Assembly: GCF_013327855.1 (NCBI RefSeq)
Contig: NZ_JABUMX010000001.1
Location: forward strand, 372,001-436,000
Direction of reading: 5' to 3'
DNA from: Phyllobacterium pellucidum
GTDB lineage: Bacteria > Pseudomonadota > Alphaproteobacteria > Rhizobiales > Rhizobiaceae
Length of the DNA: 64,000 nucleotides
Shown here: positions 16,337 through 25,646 of the stretch, piece after piece
Layout of the letters: the number at the start of each line of letters is the position of its first letter
Position numbering within the stretch: the first letter of the stretch is position 1
Made by a program: the position numbers and the translations under genes
The notes under the pieces: model-generated
The model's input: the letters and a program-made list of their open reading frames with translations, nothing else
Databases searched by the model: none
What the model was told of the DNA's origin: nothing

Positions 16337-16865
16337 ATCCAGCCATGTGTTTTGTCCAGGCGACGAGATAGGCAGTCGCGGAAGCTACGGTCAAGAGGGC
16401 AACGCCCCAGGTGAGCACGGCGCGGATGCCGGCAAATGAATAATCAAATGTAATATCGGCAAGCGTCACCGCGACGAGTATGATCTGAAATACGGTATTC
16501 GCCTTCGAGACCAGTAATGGATGCATTGCGACCGGCCTGTCAATGACAGTGCCGAGCACCACGGCTCCAATAATGAAGATATCTCGTGAAACGACAATGA
16601 CGACGAGCCAGACCGGCAACTCCTTGAGGAAGCCAAGGACTACATACAGCGACACGAGCAATACCTTGTCGGCGATCGGATCGAGATAGGCGCCAAGGTC
16701 GGATTTCTGGTTGTAGCGGCGCGCGATGAACCCGTCGACACCGTCCGAAACACCGGCAACGATGAATCCAGCAAGAGCTGCTCCGACGTAGCCGGACAAC
16801 AGCGCCATGACGATGAACGGAACCAGAATAAAACGGAAGATGGTGATGTAGTTGGGAATGGTCAC
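16323..16865 (-). CDS. CDP-alcohol phosphatidyltransferase (PgsA-like paralogue)
   Basis: This 180-residue integral membrane enzyme has the complete CDP-alcohol phosphotransferase signature D-G-x2-A-R-x8-G-x3-D-x3-D, within 'DGFIARRYNQKSDL...DPIAD'. The family transfers a phosphatidyl group from CDP-diacylglycerol to an alcohol, for example glycerol-3-phosphate. A second and more canonical pgsA lies at 29742-30326, so this paralogue may use another acceptor or be a diverged duplicate. It heads the minus-strand operon with the AI-2E-type gene and hdaA and is divergent from purM. Confidence 0.85.
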   Translation of the reverse strand: MTIPNYITIFRFILVPFIVMALLSGYVGAALAGFIVAGVSDGVDGFIARRYNQKSDLGAYLDPIADKVLLVSLYVVLGFLKELPVWLVVIVVSRDIFIIGAVVLGTVIDRPVAMHPLLVSKANTVFQIILVAVTLADITFDYSFAGIRAVLTWGVALLTVASATAYLVAWTKHMAGYDKD

Positions 16866-17038
16866 GCGTCTTCCTCAAGGCATGCATCTCTGCTCTACAT
16901 GGCGCGATGAACGCTGACGCTCAAGTGCTCGCGCGGGGCAAAGTGTCAATAAGTGGCGTTTTCTCCGCCACTGCCGGCATAAGTTCTTGCAGCCACGCGT
17001 AAGTCGTGCCATTTCGCCATCAAAATCTGGAGCTGACG

Positions 17039-18115
17039 ATGAGTGACAAGAACCAAGCCGGCAAGAATGGCCTCACCTATGCGCAGGCAGGCGTCGACAT
17101 CGATGCCGGCAATCTGCTCGTCGAAAAGATCAAGCCGATCGTGCGCTCGACGCGGCGGCCGGGCGCCGACGGTGAAATCGGCGGTTTCGGCGGCCTTTTT
17201 GACCTCAAGGCGGCAGGTTTCACCGATCCGGTCCTGGTGGCGGCCAATGACGGCGTCGGCACCAAATTGAAGATTGCCATCGATGCCGGTGTCCACGACA
17301 CGGTCGGCATCGATCTCGTTGCCATGTGCGTCAACGATCTCGTCGTGCAGGGCGCCGAGCCGCTGTTCTTTCTTGACTACTTCGCAACCGGCAAGCTCGA
17401 CCCCGATCAGGGCGCGGCGATCGTCAGCGGCATCGCCGAAGGTTGCCTGCAGGCCGGCTGCGCACTTATCGGCGGTGAAACGGCGGAAATGCCGGGCATG
17501 TATCGCGACGGCGACTATGACCTTGCTGGATTTGCCATAGGCGCAGCCGAGCGCAATGAACTGCTGCCGTCCGGCGACATTGTCGAAGGCGACGTCATTC
17601 TCGGACTTGCCTCTTCCGGCGTTCATTCCAACGGCTTTTCGCTGGTGCGCCGCATAGTCGAACTTTCCGGGCTCGGCTGGGATGACAATGCACCGTTCAA
17701 ATCCGGTACGCCGCTTGGCGAAGCATTGCTTACGCCGACGCGCATTTACGTAAAGCCGCTCCTTGCCGCCATTCGCGAAACAAAGGCGATCAAGGCGCTC
17801 GCCCATATCACCGGCGGCGGCTTTCCGGACAATATTCCCCGCGTGCTGCCAAAGCACTTGACCGCCAGCATCGATCTTTCCGCCATCAAGGTTCCGTCCG
17901 TATTCTCCTGGCTCGCCAGCACCGGCGGCGTCGAGCGCGATGAAATGCTGCGTACCTTCAATTGCGGTATCGGCATGATCGCAGTCGTCGCGCCTGAGAA
18001 TGTCGACGCGGTACTCACCGCATTGAAATCGCAGGGCGAAGATGCTGTGCGCCTCGGGACTATGGTGGCCGGTGCCGACCGGGGCGTCGTCTACCAGGGT
18101 AAGCTGGCGCTGTGA
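17039..18115 (+). CDS. purM: Phosphoribosylformylglycinamidine cyclo-ligase
   Basis: The 358-residue AIR synthetase performs step 5 of purine biosynthesis (FGAM + ATP to AIR). Family blocks are '[13 protein letters not shown]', '[12 protein letters not shown]', '[23 protein letters not shown]', '[11 protein letters not shown]', '[16 protein letters not shown]' and '[13 protein letters not shown]'. The ATG has GGAG 6 bases upstream; an in-frame GTG 33 bases earlier is less likely. It is followed by purN with a GTGA overlap. Confidence 0.97.
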   Translation: MSDKNQAGKNGLTYAQAGVDIDAGNLLVEKIKPIVRSTRRPGADGEIGGFGGLFDLKAAGFTDPVLVAANDGVGTKLKIAIDAGVHDTVGIDLVAMCVNDLVVQGAEPLFFLDYFATGKLDPDQGAAIVSGIAEGCLQAGCALIGGETAEMPGMYRDGDYDLAGFAIGAAERNELLPSGDIVEGDVILGLASSGVHSNGFSLVRRIVELSGLGWDDNAPFKSGTPLGEALLTPTRIYVKPLLAAIRETKAIKALAHITGGGFPDNIPRVLPKHLTASIDLSAIKVPSVFSWLASTGGVERDEMLRTFNCGIGMIAVVAPENVDAVLTALKSQGEDAVRLGTMVAGADRGVVYQGKLAL

Positions 18116-18735
18116 GCGCCGGAATGCAAAAGAAGCGGGTGGCGATCCTGATTTCCGGGCGCGGCTCCAATATGAGCGCGCTTATCGAAGCAGCAAAGGT
18201 GCCCAACTATCCGGCGGAAGTCGTTGTCGTCATCGCCAACAAGGCCGATGCCGCCGGGCTCGCGGCAGCGCGCGCCGAAGGGATCGAAGCGATCGCCATC
18301 CCGCATCGAGATTTTATCTCCAAGGCCGAGCACGAGGCCGCGGTCTCCGCCGCGCTCCATGCGGCCAACGCCGATGTTGTCTGCCTTGCCGGCTATATGC
18401 GGCTGATTTCGCCGGAATTCGTGAGGCAATGGGAAGGCCGGATGCTCAACATCCACCCTTCCCTGCTGCCGCTGTTCAGGGGCCTTCACACCCACGAACA
18501 GGTGCTTGCATCCGGCATGCGCGTGCATGGCTGCACCGTGCATTTCGTCACCGAAGGCATGGATGAGGGTCCGGCCATCGCCCAGACCGCAGTTGCCGTA
18601 AAGACCGGCGACACGCCGGCGACCTTGGCGGAGCGCGTTCTATCCGTCGAGCACGAAACCTATGCTCGTGCACTTGCGCTGGTTGCCAGCGGCAAGGCTA
18701 CGATGCACGAAGGGCGCACAGTTTTCAGCGACTAG
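18112..18735 (+). CDS. purN: Phosphoribosylglycinamide formyltransferase
   Basis: The 207-residue GAR transformylase uses 10-formyl-THF to formylate GAR in purine synthesis. Motifs are '[18 protein letters not shown]' at the N-terminus, 'LAGYMRLIS', the catalytic '[10 protein letters not shown]' with the Asn-His pair, and '[11 protein letters not shown]' holding the catalytic Asp. The GTG at 18112 overlaps the purM stop (GTGA); an ATG 12 bases later would remove four residues. Confidence 0.96.
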   Translation: MSAGMQKKRVAILISGRGSNMSALIEAAKVPNYPAEVVVVIANKADAAGLAAARAEGIEAIAIPHRDFISKAEHEAAVSAALHAANADVVCLAGYMRLISPEFVRQWEGRMLNIHPSLLPLFRGLHTHEQVLASGMRVHGCTVHFVTEGMDEGPAIAQTAVAVKTGDTPATLAERVLSVEHETYARALALVASGKATMHEGRTVFSD

Positions 18736-18765
18736 GCTTCGCTTTTCCGCAAGCGCGCGGCCGGT

Positions 18766-20871
18766 TCAGGCCAGCCGCACCCAAATCTTGTTGTCGTGAA
18801 AAGCCGCGCCGCCATTGGGAGCCGGTGAATCGGCGCCGGTCAGCACGTTGATGCCCTCGCCGCGTTCGAAGGCGGAATTGGCGAAGATGCCTTCCGAGAT
18901 AACGACGCCGCGCTTCGTCCGCGCTTCGACGCGAGCGTGCAGAATGACTTCGCCGCGTTCATTGCCGATCTCGACGCGTGCGCCATCGATAATGCCGAGC
19001 GCCGCAGCGTCTTCCGGATGAATCAGAAGTTCGGGACGCTGTTCCTTGGCGGTCGAGGTCGGTGTTTCAGAAAAAGTCGAATTGAGGAAGTTATGCGCGG
19101 GCGATGTCGCCAGCCGGAACGGGTGCTTTTCATCGGCCACCTCGATCGCTTCCCAATAGTCCGGAAATGTCGGCAGCGTGCTGTAAGGCCCCTGCAGCCC
19201 CATGGATTGCGGCGGACGGTTGGGCGACGGGCCATTCACCCAATCCGGCCTGAAGCGAAACTTGCCGTCCGGCCAGGCAAAGCCCTTTTCGTAATGCGCG
19301 GTGTCGAAGTCGGGCTGAATGTCGAGCCAGCGCATGGCCTTGAGCGCGTCAAAGCCCGGCAGATTGCTCGCCGCCATCATATTGTCGATGAGGGTCTTTG
19401 CATCGAGATCAAAGCCCGGCAGGTGCGCGACGCCGAGCCTCTTGGCGAGTTCATTGATGACGAAAAGGTTGGGACGCGTCTCGCCGGGTCCGTCGATCAG
19501 TTTTGGACCAAGCACGATGTGCTGCTGGCCGCCGCCGCGATAAATGTCGTCATGCTCCATGAACATCGTCGCTGGCAGCACGACATCGGCGAGCTTTGCC
19601 GTATCGGTCATGAACTGCTCATGCACGGCCATGAAGAGGTCATCGCGCAGCATGCCCTGTTTCACCAGCCTCTGCTCGGGCGCGACATTGGCGGGGTTCG
19701 TATTCTGCACCAGCATCGCGGTGACAGGAGGTCCGCCATAGAGCGCCGATGCATCTCCCGTCAATGCGGGGCCGATGCGGGACTGGTCGATGTGGCGGAT
19801 CGAGGGATCGGCAAAGGCCCGCCCCTCGATCTCGCGCTTGTCCATACGGAAAATGCCGGAATTGGAATGGAAGCCGCCGCCGCCCTCATATTTCCAGGCG
19901 CCGGTCACGGCCGGGATCGACAGCGCCGCATGCATATTGACCGCGCCGTTGCGCTGGCGGGCAAATCCATAGCCAAGGCGGAAGAACGTCTTCTTGGTCG
20001 TGCCGACGAGACGGGCGAATTCTTCGATTTCTGCAACTGAAAGGCCGGTGATCGTCGCGGCCCATTGCGGAGTCTTATCCTTGAGATGCCGTTCAAGCCC
20101 TTTCGGATCGTCCGTATAGGCATTGAGATAGTCCCAATCGGCGAATCCATCGCGGAAAAGCACGTGCATGACGGCGCAGGCGAAGGCTCCGTCGGTGCCG
20201 GGCTTCAGCACGAGGCCGAGATCGGCCTGCCGCACCGTCGCCGTCTCATAGATGTCGATGGCGACGATCTTTGCGCCGCGATCCTTGCGGGCGCGCACGG
20301 CATGGGTCATGACATTGACCTGTGTCGCTGCGGCATTCGTGCCCCATATGACGACACAATCCGACTTTGCCATCTCGCGCGGATCGACGCCGCCAAGCTT
20401 GCCGGTGCCGGCATAAAAGCCGCTCCAGGCGAGATTGGTGCAGATACTGTCGAACTGGTTGGTATATTTCTTGGCGTGGCGCAGGCGATGAATCGAGTCG
20501 CGCTGCACAAGCCCCATCGTGCCGGCGTAGTAATAGGGCCACACGGTTTCCGAGCCGTACCTTGCCTCGGCCTTGAGGAACCGTTCGGCGACGAGGTCGA
20601 GCGCAGCATCCCAGCTCGCCTCCTTCCACAGCCCATCGCCTTTTGCGCCAGCACGGATTATCGGCTTCAAAAGCCGCTCCGGATGGTGGATGCGCTCGGC
20701 ATAGCGGGCGACCTTGGCGCAGATGACGCCGGCCGTATAGCTATTTTCCTTGGCGCCGCGCACCCGCCCGATATGGCCCGTGTCGAGAACCTCCACATCG
20801 AGCGCGCAGGTCGACGGGCAGTCGTGGGGGCATGCGGAATGGCCGGTACGAAGAAGGACAGCTTTGTTCAT
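18766..20871 (-). CDS. Molybdopterin oxidoreductase with 4Fe-4S site
   Basis: The 701-residue protein belongs to the DMSO-reductase/formate-dehydrogenase superfamily. Near the N-terminus lies a 4Fe-4S motif, 'ACPHDCPSTC' followed by 'GVICAK'. The bis-MGD domains follow ('RHAKKYTNQFDSICTNLAWSGF', 'VIWGTNAAATQVN', 'PGTDGAFACAVMH', 'GGFHSNSGIFRMDKR') and a C-terminal MGD-binding fold ('LLIHPEDAAALGI'). No twin-arginine signal is seen, so it is probably cytoplasmic. The substrate is not predictable, and no partner subunit or chaperone gene adjoins. The ATG at 20871 is chosen over a GTG eight codons upstream. Confidence 0.9.
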   Translation of the reverse strand: MNKAVLLRTGHSACPHDCPSTCALDVEVLDTGHIGRVRGAKENSYTAGVICAKVARYAERIHHPERLLKPIIRAGAKGDGLWKEASWDAALDLVAERFLKAEARYGSETVWPYYYAGTMGLVQRDSIHRLRHAKKYTNQFDSICTNLAWSGFYAGTGKLGGVDPREMAKSDCVVIWGTNAAATQVNVMTHAVRARKDRGAKIVAIDIYETATVRQADLGLVLKPGTDGAFACAVMHVLFRDGFADWDYLNAYTDDPKGLERHLKDKTPQWAATITGLSVAEIEEFARLVGTTKKTFFRLGYGFARQRNGAVNMHAALSIPAVTGAWKYEGGGGFHSNSGIFRMDKREIEGRAFADPSIRHIDQSRIGPALTGDASALYGGPPVTAMLVQNTNPANVAPEQRLVKQGMLRDDLFMAVHEQFMTDTAKLADVVLPATMFMEHDDIYRGGGQQHIVLGPKLIDGPGETRPNLFVINELAKRLGVAHLPGFDLDAKTLIDNMMAASNLPGFDALKAMRWLDIQPDFDTAHYEKGFAWPDGKFRFRPDWVNGPSPNRPPQSMGLQGPYSTLPTFPDYWEAIEVADEKHPFRLATSPAHNFLNSTFSETPTSTAKEQRPELLIHPEDAAALGIIDGARVEIGNERGEVILHARVEARTKRGVVISEGIFANSAFERGEGINVLTGADSPAPNGGAAFHDNKIWVRLA

Positions 20872-20999
20872 GTTCGATCCATAGCGCAAAATCACATCCG
20901 CACAAATGCCGCTTTTTGTCTTGGTGACAAGCTTGACCGCGTCCCATCATCGTTGTTAGTTAAGCAACTACTTTAGTAATCATCAAAGCGGAGGAAGAA

Positions 21000-21647
21000 A
21001 TGTCGCTGACGCTGTATTTTCACCCCTTGTCATCCTTCTGCCAGAAGGTTCTGACGGCACTCTACGAGAAGGACATCGCCTTCGAAAAGCACGTCGTCAA
21101 TTTCATGGATGCGGCGGAAAACGCACGCTTCACCGAGATTTGGCCGATCCGCCAATTTCCAGTGCTGCGCGATACGGCACGCGGCAGGATAATCCCGGAG
21201 TCGAGCCTGATTATCGAATATCTCGACCAGCATTATCCCGGCAAAGTGCAACTATTGCCGGAGGATCGCGAGGAAGCTTTCGAGGCGCGCAGACTTGACC
21301 GGTTCTTCGATCTGCACGTGCAGGTACCAATGCAAAAGACCGTGACGGACAAGCTTCGCCCCGAGGGCCAGAATGACAGTTTCGGCGTCGATGAGGCAAA
21401 AGCAAAACTCAACACGGCCTACGGCGTGCTTGAAAAGGAACTCGGCGGCAAAACCTGGGCGACGGGCGAGCGTTATACAATGGCCGATTGCGCGGCCTCG
21501 CCGGCGCTGTTCTATGCCAACATGTCCGTGCCGTTCGGCGCCGAATATCCTGGTGTCGCGGCCTATCTCGACAGGTTGATGCAGCGGCCGTCTTTCGCGC
21601 GCGCCGTGGAGGAAGCAAGGCCCTACTTCGATATGCGGCCCGAATAG
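21000..21647 (+). CDS. Glutathione S-transferase family protein
   Basis: The 215-residue protein has an N-terminal thioredoxin-like GST domain ('LTLYFHPLSSFCQKVLTALYEK', 'FPVLRD', 'IPESSLIIEYLDQHYPG', with the cis-Pro and E-S glutathione-binding pair) and an all-helical C-terminal domain ('TWATGERYTMADCAASPAL'). It is a cytosolic conjugation or detoxification enzyme of uncertain class. A strong GGAGGAAG ribosome binding site ends 4 bases before the ATG. The gene is divergent from the molybdopterin oxidoreductase. Confidence 0.92.
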   Translation: MSLTLYFHPLSSFCQKVLTALYEKDIAFEKHVVNFMDAAENARFTEIWPIRQFPVLRDTARGRIIPESSLIIEYLDQHYPGKVQLLPEDREEAFEARRLDRFFDLHVQVPMQKTVTDKLRPEGQNDSFGVDEAKAKLNTAYGVLEKELGGKTWATGERYTMADCAASPALFYANMSVPFGAEYPGVAAYLDRLMQRPSFARAVEEARPYFDMRPE

Positions 21648-21648
21648 G

Positions 21649-22491
21649 TCAGGCGAGCCGCATGACTGCCGCGCCAGCCGCGATCAACGCCACGGCGGCA
21701 ATACGTTTCGGTCCAACGCGCTCGTGGAGAACCAGCGCGGAGATTGCAACAGCGAAAAGGATGGAGGTCTCGCGCAATGCCGCGACCGTCGCCACCGGCG
21801 CCATCGTCATCGCCCAGAGCGCGAGGCCGTAGGAGCCAAGCGTTCCGACGCCGCCGATGGTGGCAAGGCGTATGCGCCTGGTGAAATGCGGCCAGAGTTC
21901 GCCGCGACGCATCACCACGGTCCACAAGAAGAGCGGTACAGCATTGAGGACGAAAACCCACATCGTATAGGAGGCGGGCGCGCCGGAATGGCGCACGCCG
22001 ATGCCGTCGATGAGCGTATAGGTGGCGATGACGAAGGCATTCACGAGCGCAAACATCGTCGCGGCGCGATTGGCGGAAGCCCGCCGCCTCGCCTCCAGCG
22101 CCAGTGCGAGGACGCCGCCGCAAATCAGCGCGATGCCTGCCCATTTCTGCACCGAAAGCACCTCGCCAATCAACGGACCGCTGGCAATCGCTACGATCAG
22201 CGGCGCCGTGCCGCGCATGATCGGATAGGCCTGGCTCATATCGCCGCTGCGATAGGCAGCCGCGACGAGGATGAGGTAGATCACCTGCGCGACGCCCGAT
22301 GCGGCGAGAAACGGCCAGCTCTCCCGCGCTGGCGGCGGCAGGAATGGCAGGCAGATTGCTGCGATGAGGCCTGCCGAAGTTACAACGACGACCGTGTTGA
22401 GAAACTTGTCGCCTTCGGATTTGACGACGGCATTCCAGCTCGCGTGCATGAACGCGGCAAAAAGCACAATGAGAATGACGGTCCCGGACAT
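21649..22491 (-). CDS. EamA/DMT-family transporter
   Basis: The 280-residue protein has about ten transmembrane helices in two EamA repeats. It begins 'MSGTVILIVLFAAFMHASWNAVVKSEGDKF' and contains 'RGTAPLIVAIASGPLIGEVLS' in repeat 1 and 'LRETSILFAVAISALVLHERVG' in repeat 2, the usual helix-loop at the end of each repeat. The start at 22491 is preferred over the extended frame from 22566 because the membrane segment begins there. The transported metabolite is unknown. It is convergent with the GST and ends one base after it. Confidence 0.87.
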   Translation of the reverse strand: MSGTVILIVLFAAFMHASWNAVVKSEGDKFLNTVVVVTSAGLIAAICLPFLPPPARESWPFLAASGVAQVIYLILVAAAYRSGDMSQAYPIMRGTAPLIVAIASGPLIGEVLSVQKWAGIALICGGVLALALEARRRASANRAATMFALVNAFVIATYTLIDGIGVRHSGAPASYTMWVFVLNAVPLFLWTVVMRRGELWPHFTRRIRLATIGGVGTLGSYGLALWAMTMAPVATVAALRETSILFAVAISALVLHERVGPKRIAAVALIAAGAAVMRLA

Positions 22492-22800
22492 GTTGCTAAC
22501 CCGTAGCACGCCAGCGATACGAGTGTGCCCTGCGGCCCTATAGGACAGATTTATGACATTTGGCAAATTGGTTGCTTGAAAGCACAGGTTCAGGGAAATT
22601 GAAGGTTTGCATTCGGCCTTTTCCCGGGTCCTCGGGACGAGCCCGTGGATGACGGCAGCGATGGTGGAAGCGGCGGTGGTGGCTGGATCACGGCAATGAT
22701 TGTGGATCCGCGCCCTGCCCCAGGCACGCGAAGCACCAAAATGAGGCAGCGGTCACACCGGATACTTGCGAGCGGCAGGACATCGTGAAACAAGCAGCGC
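22492..22800. other. Divergent intergenic region (EamA / rlmJ)
   Basis: The 309 bases contain no convincing gene. A CCCGGGTCCTCGGGACGAGCCCG stretch near 22625-22650 could fold but has no U tail. Promoters for the EamA gene (minus) and rlmJ (plus) must lie here; none is clear. Confidence 0.45.
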
Positions 22801-23661
22801 ATGAACTATCGCCACGCCTATCACGCCGGCAACTTCGCGGATGTGGTCAAGCACATCATCCTGACGCGGCTGGTGCTTTACCTGCAGCGGAAGGAACAGG
22901 CGTTTCGCGTCATCGATACCCATGCAGGGATCGGTCGCTACGACCTTAAGGGTGTCGAGGCCGGCAAGACCAATGAATGGCAGAACGGCATTGGCAGGCT
23001 GCTGGAGGCAAAGTTCGATCCCGACGTCGCCGCGCTCTTGTCTCCCTATCTCGACATCGTCCGGTCCGAAAATACCGATGGAGCGATGCGGCACTATCCC
23101 GGCTCACCGCTCATCGTGCGCCACTTGCTGCGGCGCCAGGACCGGCTTTCCGCCCTCGAACTGCACCCACGGGATGCCGAGCAGCTCGGCGACCTCTTTG
23201 CCGGCGACGTGCAGGTGCGCGTAATCGAGCTCGACGGCTGGCTCGCCATGGGCGCGCATCTGCCGCCGAAGGAAAAGCGCGGCCTCGTCCTCGTCGATCC
23301 GCCATTCGAGGTTGCGGGCGAGTTCGACCGGCTGGTCGACAGCCTTGCCAAGGCACACAAGCGCTTTTCCGGTGGAACCTTTGCGCTGTGGTACCCGGTC
23401 AAGGACCGCCAGGAAGTCAGGCGTTTCGCGGAAGCGCTGCGCGATACCGGCATTCCCAAGATCCTGCGCACGGAGCTTATGATTCGCGCGCCGTCAGCCG
23501 AGCCGCGGCTCGACGGCACCGGCATGATCATCGTCAACCCGCCTTTCACGCTGGAAGCGGAACTGCGCATTCTCTTTCCGGCGTTGTCAAAAATCCTCAC
23601 TGAGGAAAAAAATGCAGGCTTTACAGTCGATTGGGTACGCGGGGAACAAGTTGACGCTTGA
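22801..23661 (+). CDS. rlmJ: 23S rRNA (adenine(2030)-N6)-methyltransferase
   Basis: The 286-residue protein starts 'MNYRHAYHAGNFADVVKHIILTRL', the conserved N-terminus of RlmJ/ComJ. A SAM site ('VIDTHAGIGRYDL') and a catalytic N6-adenine-type motif, 'LVDPPFE' (D/N-P-P-F), follow. It methylates A2030 in 23S rRNA before ribosome assembly. It begins a same-strand run with a secreted protein and an RNase T2. Confidence 0.95.
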   Translation: MNYRHAYHAGNFADVVKHIILTRLVLYLQRKEQAFRVIDTHAGIGRYDLKGVEAGKTNEWQNGIGRLLEAKFDPDVAALLSPYLDIVRSENTDGAMRHYPGSPLIVRHLLRRQDRLSALELHPRDAEQLGDLFAGDVQVRVIELDGWLAMGAHLPPKEKRGLVLVDPPFEVAGEFDRLVDSLAKAHKRFSGGTFALWYPVKDRQEVRRFAEALRDTGIPKILRTELMIRAPSAEPRLDGTGMIIVNPPFTLEAELRILFPALSKILTEEKNAGFTVDWVRGEQVDA

Positions 23662-23714
23662 CCGGAGGCAACTGCTGGTCGAAATTGCGGCAAAGATTAG
23701 TGGAGAGTACATAC

Positions 23715-24152
23715 ATGGCACGCCTATCACCCCTCCTTGCGGTTGGCTTTGCGGTCAGCGTCGTATTGTCCTCAGGGATCCCGGTTAGGGCAGCGGACTA
23801 CGTTCAGGGCGGCTACGACGATACCTGCGGCCAGGCAAGTGTGCTCAACCGCATCGTGAACCGGTTTGCCTATCAGGTGCGGCACGTGCCCAACCTGCCG
23901 CAGGTCGGCATACAGAATTTCAGCGATGTTCGCATGACGCGCTTTGAGCCGAGTCGCGAGCCCGAACTTGCCGCCGTCGAGCGCCACTATTGCAAGGCGA
24001 CCGCGCATCTGAGCGACGGCGTCCAGCGCCCGGTCTGGTACGTGGTCGAGGACGGCATGGGCTTTGTCGGCATCGGCAACAATGTCGAGTTCTGCGTGGC
24101 CGGGTTCGATCGCTGGCACGTCTATGACGGCCAGTGCCGCACGCTGTACTGA
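23715..24152 (+). CDS. Secreted conserved hypothetical protein (145 aa)
   Basis: The start at 23715 has GGAGAG about 8 bases upstream and yields a clear Sec signal peptide (MARLSPLLAVGFAVSVVLSSG, cleavage probably after 'VRAA'). The mature protein has four cysteines ('DDTCGQ', 'HYCKAT', 'EFCVAG', 'GQCRTLY') that probably form two disulfides in the periplasm, and the end 'FDRWHVYDGQCR' is well conserved in rhizobial relatives. The function is unknown. It lies between rlmJ and the RNase T2 gene. Confidence 0.7.
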   Translation: MARLSPLLAVGFAVSVVLSSGIPVRAADYVQGGYDDTCGQASVLNRIVNRFAYQVRHVPNLPQVGIQNFSDVRMTRFEPSREPELAAVERHYCKATAHLSDGVQRPVWYVVEDGMGFVGIGNNVEFCVAGFDRWHVYDGQCRTLY

Positions 24153-24171
24153 GCCGCCGAAACCCCGTTAG

Positions 24172-24921
24172 GTGATGCCGATCGGCAAATGGGCCGGCTA
24201 CGCACTGTTTGCGGCACTGCTCGCGATTTCAGTTCTCACCTATCTGCGCGAACAGAATGCGCCGGAAATCACCGGCGGGGCGCCGGTCCCCGAAATCTCG
24301 GAAGACGCGCAACGATCCACTCCCACGGACGCAAAGCCAGTCGCCATAGGTTCGGCGTTCGATTTTTATGTCCTTGCCCTCTCCTGGTCGCCGAGCTACT
24401 GCGCGGCGGAGGGCGCGAAGGCCAACCGCCAGCAATGCAGTTCCGGCCGCCCCTACGGCTTTGTGGTGCACGGCCTGTGGCCGCAATATGAGCAAGGCTA
24501 TCCCGAGGATTGCGACACTGCGGGGCCACGCGATGTGCCTTACGCGTTAGCGAAGCAGCTTTCGGACATGATGCCTTCTGTCGGGCTCGTCACGTACGAA
24601 TGGCGCAAGCATGGCGCTTGCAGTGGCCTCAGCCAGCAGGACTATTTCGCCGTGATGCGCAGCGCGGTGGACCGGGTGTCGATCCCCGGAGCATATCGCC
24701 AGCCGACGGCGCGCCCGCAAGTCAATCCTCTCGTTATCGAACAGGCATTCATATCCGCCAATCCCGGCATGCCGAAAGCGGGCGTCGCCGTGACATGCGA
24801 CCGTGATTATCTTCGCGAAGTGCGCATCTGCCTGACCAAGGATCTGAATTTCCGGGCGTGCCCTGAGGTTGACCGTTCGAGTTGCCGGCAACGCGCCGTC
24901 GCAATGCCCGCTGCCCAATAA
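24172..24921 (+). CDS. Ribonuclease T2 family protein
   Basis: The 249-residue protein has an N-terminal signal/anchor ('WAGYALFAALLAISVLTYL') and both RNase T2 active-site blocks: CAS1 'FVVHGLWPQ' and CAS2 'EWRKHGACSG', with the two catalytic histidines. Several cysteines for disulfides are present ('YCAAEGAK', 'EDCDTAG', 'RICLTKD'). It should cleave RNA to 3'-nucleotides in the periplasm. The start is GTG 24172 or the ATG right after it. Confidence 0.92.
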   Translation: MMPIGKWAGYALFAALLAISVLTYLREQNAPEITGGAPVPEISEDAQRSTPTDAKPVAIGSAFDFYVLALSWSPSYCAAEGAKANRQQCSSGRPYGFVVHGLWPQYEQGYPEDCDTAGPRDVPYALAKQLSDMMPSVGLVTYEWRKHGACSGLSQQDYFAVMRSAVDRVSIPGAYRQPTARPQVNPLVIEQAFISANPGMPKAGVAVTCDRDYLREVRICLTKDLNFRACPEVDRSSCRQRAVAMPAAQ

Positions 24922-24994
24922 TCGGGACCGCTTTGCGAAAACGCTCGCGGCGTTTACGTTTCACCATCGAATCGCAACACGCTGGAGCGTCATC

Positions 24995-25591
24995 GTGACG
25001 AAAGTTCTCTATTCCCCCGCCTCGCCCTATAGCACCAAGGTTCGCATGGCCGCGCTTTATTCCGGCGTGCCGATCGACAGCGTACTCGTCGACAGCAATG
25101 CCGAGCCGGCCGAACTGATCGACGCCAATCCGCTCGGCAAGATACCGACGCTCATCCTCGATGATGGCAAGGCGATCTTCGACAGCCGGGTGATCACGCA
25201 ATATCTCAACCGTCTGTCCGGCAACAAGCTTTTCCCCCGCAACGCGGAAAAGCGCCTTGAGGCCGAACAGCTCGAATCGATAGCCGACGGGCTTTGCGAT
25301 GTACTGCTCGCACATGTCTATGAAAGACGGTTTCATCCGGAAGAGAAAATTCATCAGCCATGGCTCGATCGCCAATGGGGCAAGGCGGTGCGCGTGCTCG
25401 ATCACCTCAATGCCGCGCCGCCGCGCCTGGGAAAGAAGGTCCATGGCGGGCATATCGCGCTCGCGGCGGCCCTCGCCTATGCAAGCCTGCGCTTCGAGGG
25501 CAAATGGGAAAAGGGCCGCTCCAAATTGAAGCGCTGGCAGAAGCGCTTCGAGGAGTTACACCCCGAACTTGCGGCCCTGCTGCCGAAATAG
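24995..25591 (+). CDS. Glutathione S-transferase family protein
   Basis: The 198-residue protein starts at GTG 24995, with GGAG 8 bases upstream; the open frame to 24869 is not GST-like. The N-terminal thioredoxin fold shows 'LYSPASPYSTKVRMAALYSGV', the cis-Pro 'NPLGKIPTL' and 'FDSRVITQYLN', and a helical C-terminal domain follows. The Ser in 'SPYS' is in the usual catalytic position. A bidirectional terminator separates it from the convergent omp25-like gene. Confidence 0.92.
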   Translation: MTKVLYSPASPYSTKVRMAALYSGVPIDSVLVDSNAEPAELIDANPLGKIPTLILDDGKAIFDSRVITQYLNRLSGNKLFPRNAEKRLEAEQLESIADGLCDVLLAHVYERRFHPEEKIHQPWLDRQWGKAVRVLDHLNAAPPRLGKKVHGGHIALAAALAYASLRFEGKWEKGRSKLKRWQKRFEELHPELAALLPK

Positions 25592-25601
25592 CACAAAAAA
25601 A

Positions 25602-25627
25602 GGGTCGGACAGTTGCCTGTCCGACCC
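25602..25627. terminator. Bidirectional terminator (GST / omp25-like)
   Basis: A perfect 11-bp stem, GGGTCGGACAG (25602-25612) with CTGTCCGACCC (25617-25627), has a 4-base loop TTGC, an A run on the left and CTTT on the right. It can end transcripts from both sides. Confidence 0.88.
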
Positions 25628-25646
25628 CTTTCTTCATCCGGCTGGC

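Noticed and set aside
15194-16414. A 406-residue plus-strand frame opposite the AI-2E-type gene
   Set aside because: Very charged composition and exact antisense position to a recognised membrane protein; a typical high-GC antisense frame.
18937-20976. Two long plus-strand frames opposite the molybdopterin oxidoreductase
   Set aside because: Antisense to a clearly recognised enzyme, with no domain or ribosome binding site.
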